DNA of 64,000 nt from Bryobacteraceae bacterium (lineage in GTDB: Bacteria > Acidobacteriota > Terriglobia > Bryobacterales > Bryobacteraceae): assembly GCA_023384675.1 (NCBI GenBank), contig JAHDVK010000004.1:62001-126000 (forward strand), written 5' to 3'. The position numbers and the translations under genes were made by a program. Below are positions 63,383-64,000 of the stretch, in pieces (position 1 is the first letter of the stretch; the number at the start of each line of letters is the position of its first letter). The notes under the pieces are model-generated. The model saw nothing but the letters and a program-made list of their open reading frames with translations. It was not told where the DNA came from and did not search any database.

Positions 63383-64000
63383 ATGTCGAAGGATGTGAAG
63401 AAACAGCGTTTGGGGCAGGTGAACGGGAAGGGCAGGGTAGCCGGCTGGATCGTGGGTCTGCTCGCGGTGGGCGGCGCGGGCTACGCGGCCTATCACTACA
63501 ACACGAACAAACCGATTGAAGTGCCCGTAGCCAGCGTGCGGCGTGGCGAATTCGTGGTGTCGGTCCGGTCGCGCGGCGAGATCAAGAGCGTACGCTCCAC
63601 AATTCTCAGCGCGCCGCAGGTGCCTAACCCGCGCATTGTCCAGCTGGCCGAATCGGGCAAGCCCATCAGGCGAGGCGAAGTAGTGGTGGAATTCGACGCG
63701 GCCCAGCTGGAGCAGTATTACCTCGACCGGCAGACGCAGGTCCGCACGGTGGATAGCGAAATCGTCCAGCAGCAGGCGACGCACCGGATCACGAACGAGC
63801 AGGACGCGATGAGCCTGATGACGTCGCAGTACGACGTGCAGCGTTCTGAGTTGGAGGCCAGCAAGGCGGAGATCCTGTCCGAGATCGAAGGCGCGAAAAC
63901 GCGCATCGACGTGGGCATCTCGCAGGGCGCGCTCCAGCAGGTGAAGACGACGATCAAGGCGCACGGCGTTTCGCAGGATGCCGACATCGACCGCTTGCGG
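63383..64000 (+). CDS. Second HlyD-family adaptor, cut by window end
   Basis: Partial, 206 residues visible. One transmembrane helix (GWIVGLLAVGGAGYAAYHY, about residues 22-40) is followed by a lipoyl half (VRRGEFVVSVRSRGEIKSVR) and the start of a coiled-coil hairpin (GEVVVEFDAAQLEQYYLDRQ). It lies 1 nt after the first HlyD gene. The pump genes presumably follow beyond the window. Confidence 0.88.
   Translation, partial: MSKDVKKQRLGQVNGKGRVAGWIVGLLAVGGAGYAAYHYNTNKPIEVPVASVRRGEFVVSVRSRGEIKSVRSTILSAPQVPNPRIVQLAESGKPIRRGEVVVEFDAAQLEQYYLDRQTQVRTVDSEIVQQQATHRITNEQDAMSLMTSQYDVQRSELEASKAEILSEIEGAKTRIDVGISQGALQQVKTTIKAHGVSQDADIDRLR

Overview
The window is 64 kb of GC-rich bacterial chromosome. It looks like an acidobacterium of the Solibacter/Bryobacter type. 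The evidence is a paired planctomycete-type cytochrome (DUF1549/DUF1553) and DUF1501 protein, an acidobacterial-style ECF sigma factor next to a TPR Ser/Thr kinase, secreted sulfatase, sialidase-like and sialate-esterase genes, and a fused LptF-LptG permease. This assignment rests on gene content and is an inference. No rRNA, tRNA, insertion sequence, prophage or CRISPR array was seen. Only one stretch of more than 300 bases lacks a gene (37523-38005).

Layout. 1-1.3 kb: the end of a [2Fe-2S] ferredoxin gene, hpt, and a MazEF-type toxin-antitoxin pair. 1.3-8.9 kb: a small membrane protein, secreted sialidase-like and beta-helix proteins, then the PSD1/DUF1501 pair. 9-12.4 kb: divergent ECF sigma factor and Ser/Thr kinase. 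12.4-14.4 kb: an enolase-superfamily dehydratase and a frameshifted acetyltransferase. 14.4-17.9 kb (minus strand): CpaE-like ATPase, small-molecule kinase and an enolase paralogue with two changed active-site residues. 18.0-34.8 kb is one long plus-strand run: LuxR regulator, a secreted TldD/TldE-like pair, LptFG, a complete csm1-csm2-csm3-csm4-csm5 type III CRISPR effector module, an ExeA-like ATPase, deoC, a GAF-GAF-PP2C phosphatase and lysA. 34.9-37.5 kb: divergent sulfatase and SMP-30 lactonase. 38-42.9 kb (minus strand): the hslV-hslU operon, continuing into a lipoprotein, an FAH-family hydrolase, an internally deleted transaldolase, a membrane protein and a Dabb protein. 43-50 kb: a degenerate M48-like membrane protein, S1/P1 nuclease, a TonB protein with triple repeats, a GltS-type symporter, gcvT-gcvH and bacterioferritin. 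50.3-60.3 kb: sialate O-acetylesterase, a Gfo/Idh/MocA oxidoreductase, a D-aminoacylase-like amidohydrolase, and a glycan block (GT2, UGM-like flavoprotein, polytopic membrane protein, GH15). 60.3-64 kb: a lytic transglycosylase and two HlyD-type adaptors, the second cut by the window edge.

The most interesting element is the type III-A-like Csm module at 24.7-29.9 kb. Its Cas10 is small (about 462 residues). It keeps the cyclase GGDD but has no HD nuclease domain and no CxxC zinc finger. Csm2 carries a disordered N-terminal extension of about 147 residues. No array, Cas6, Cas1/Cas2 or CARF effector lies anywhere in the window.

A second theme is leaderless transcription. Many single or first genes start 6-9 nt after a TANNNT -10 hexamer. 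Two divergent gene pairs are each separated by exactly 22 bp, with one near-palindromic -10 apparently serving both strands. A third theme is decayed or pseudo-catalytic proteins: the transaldolase remnant, the split GNAT, the altered enolase, a TldE-like partner without its metal motif, an M48-like protein without HEXXH, and an amidohydrolase without the usual HxH.
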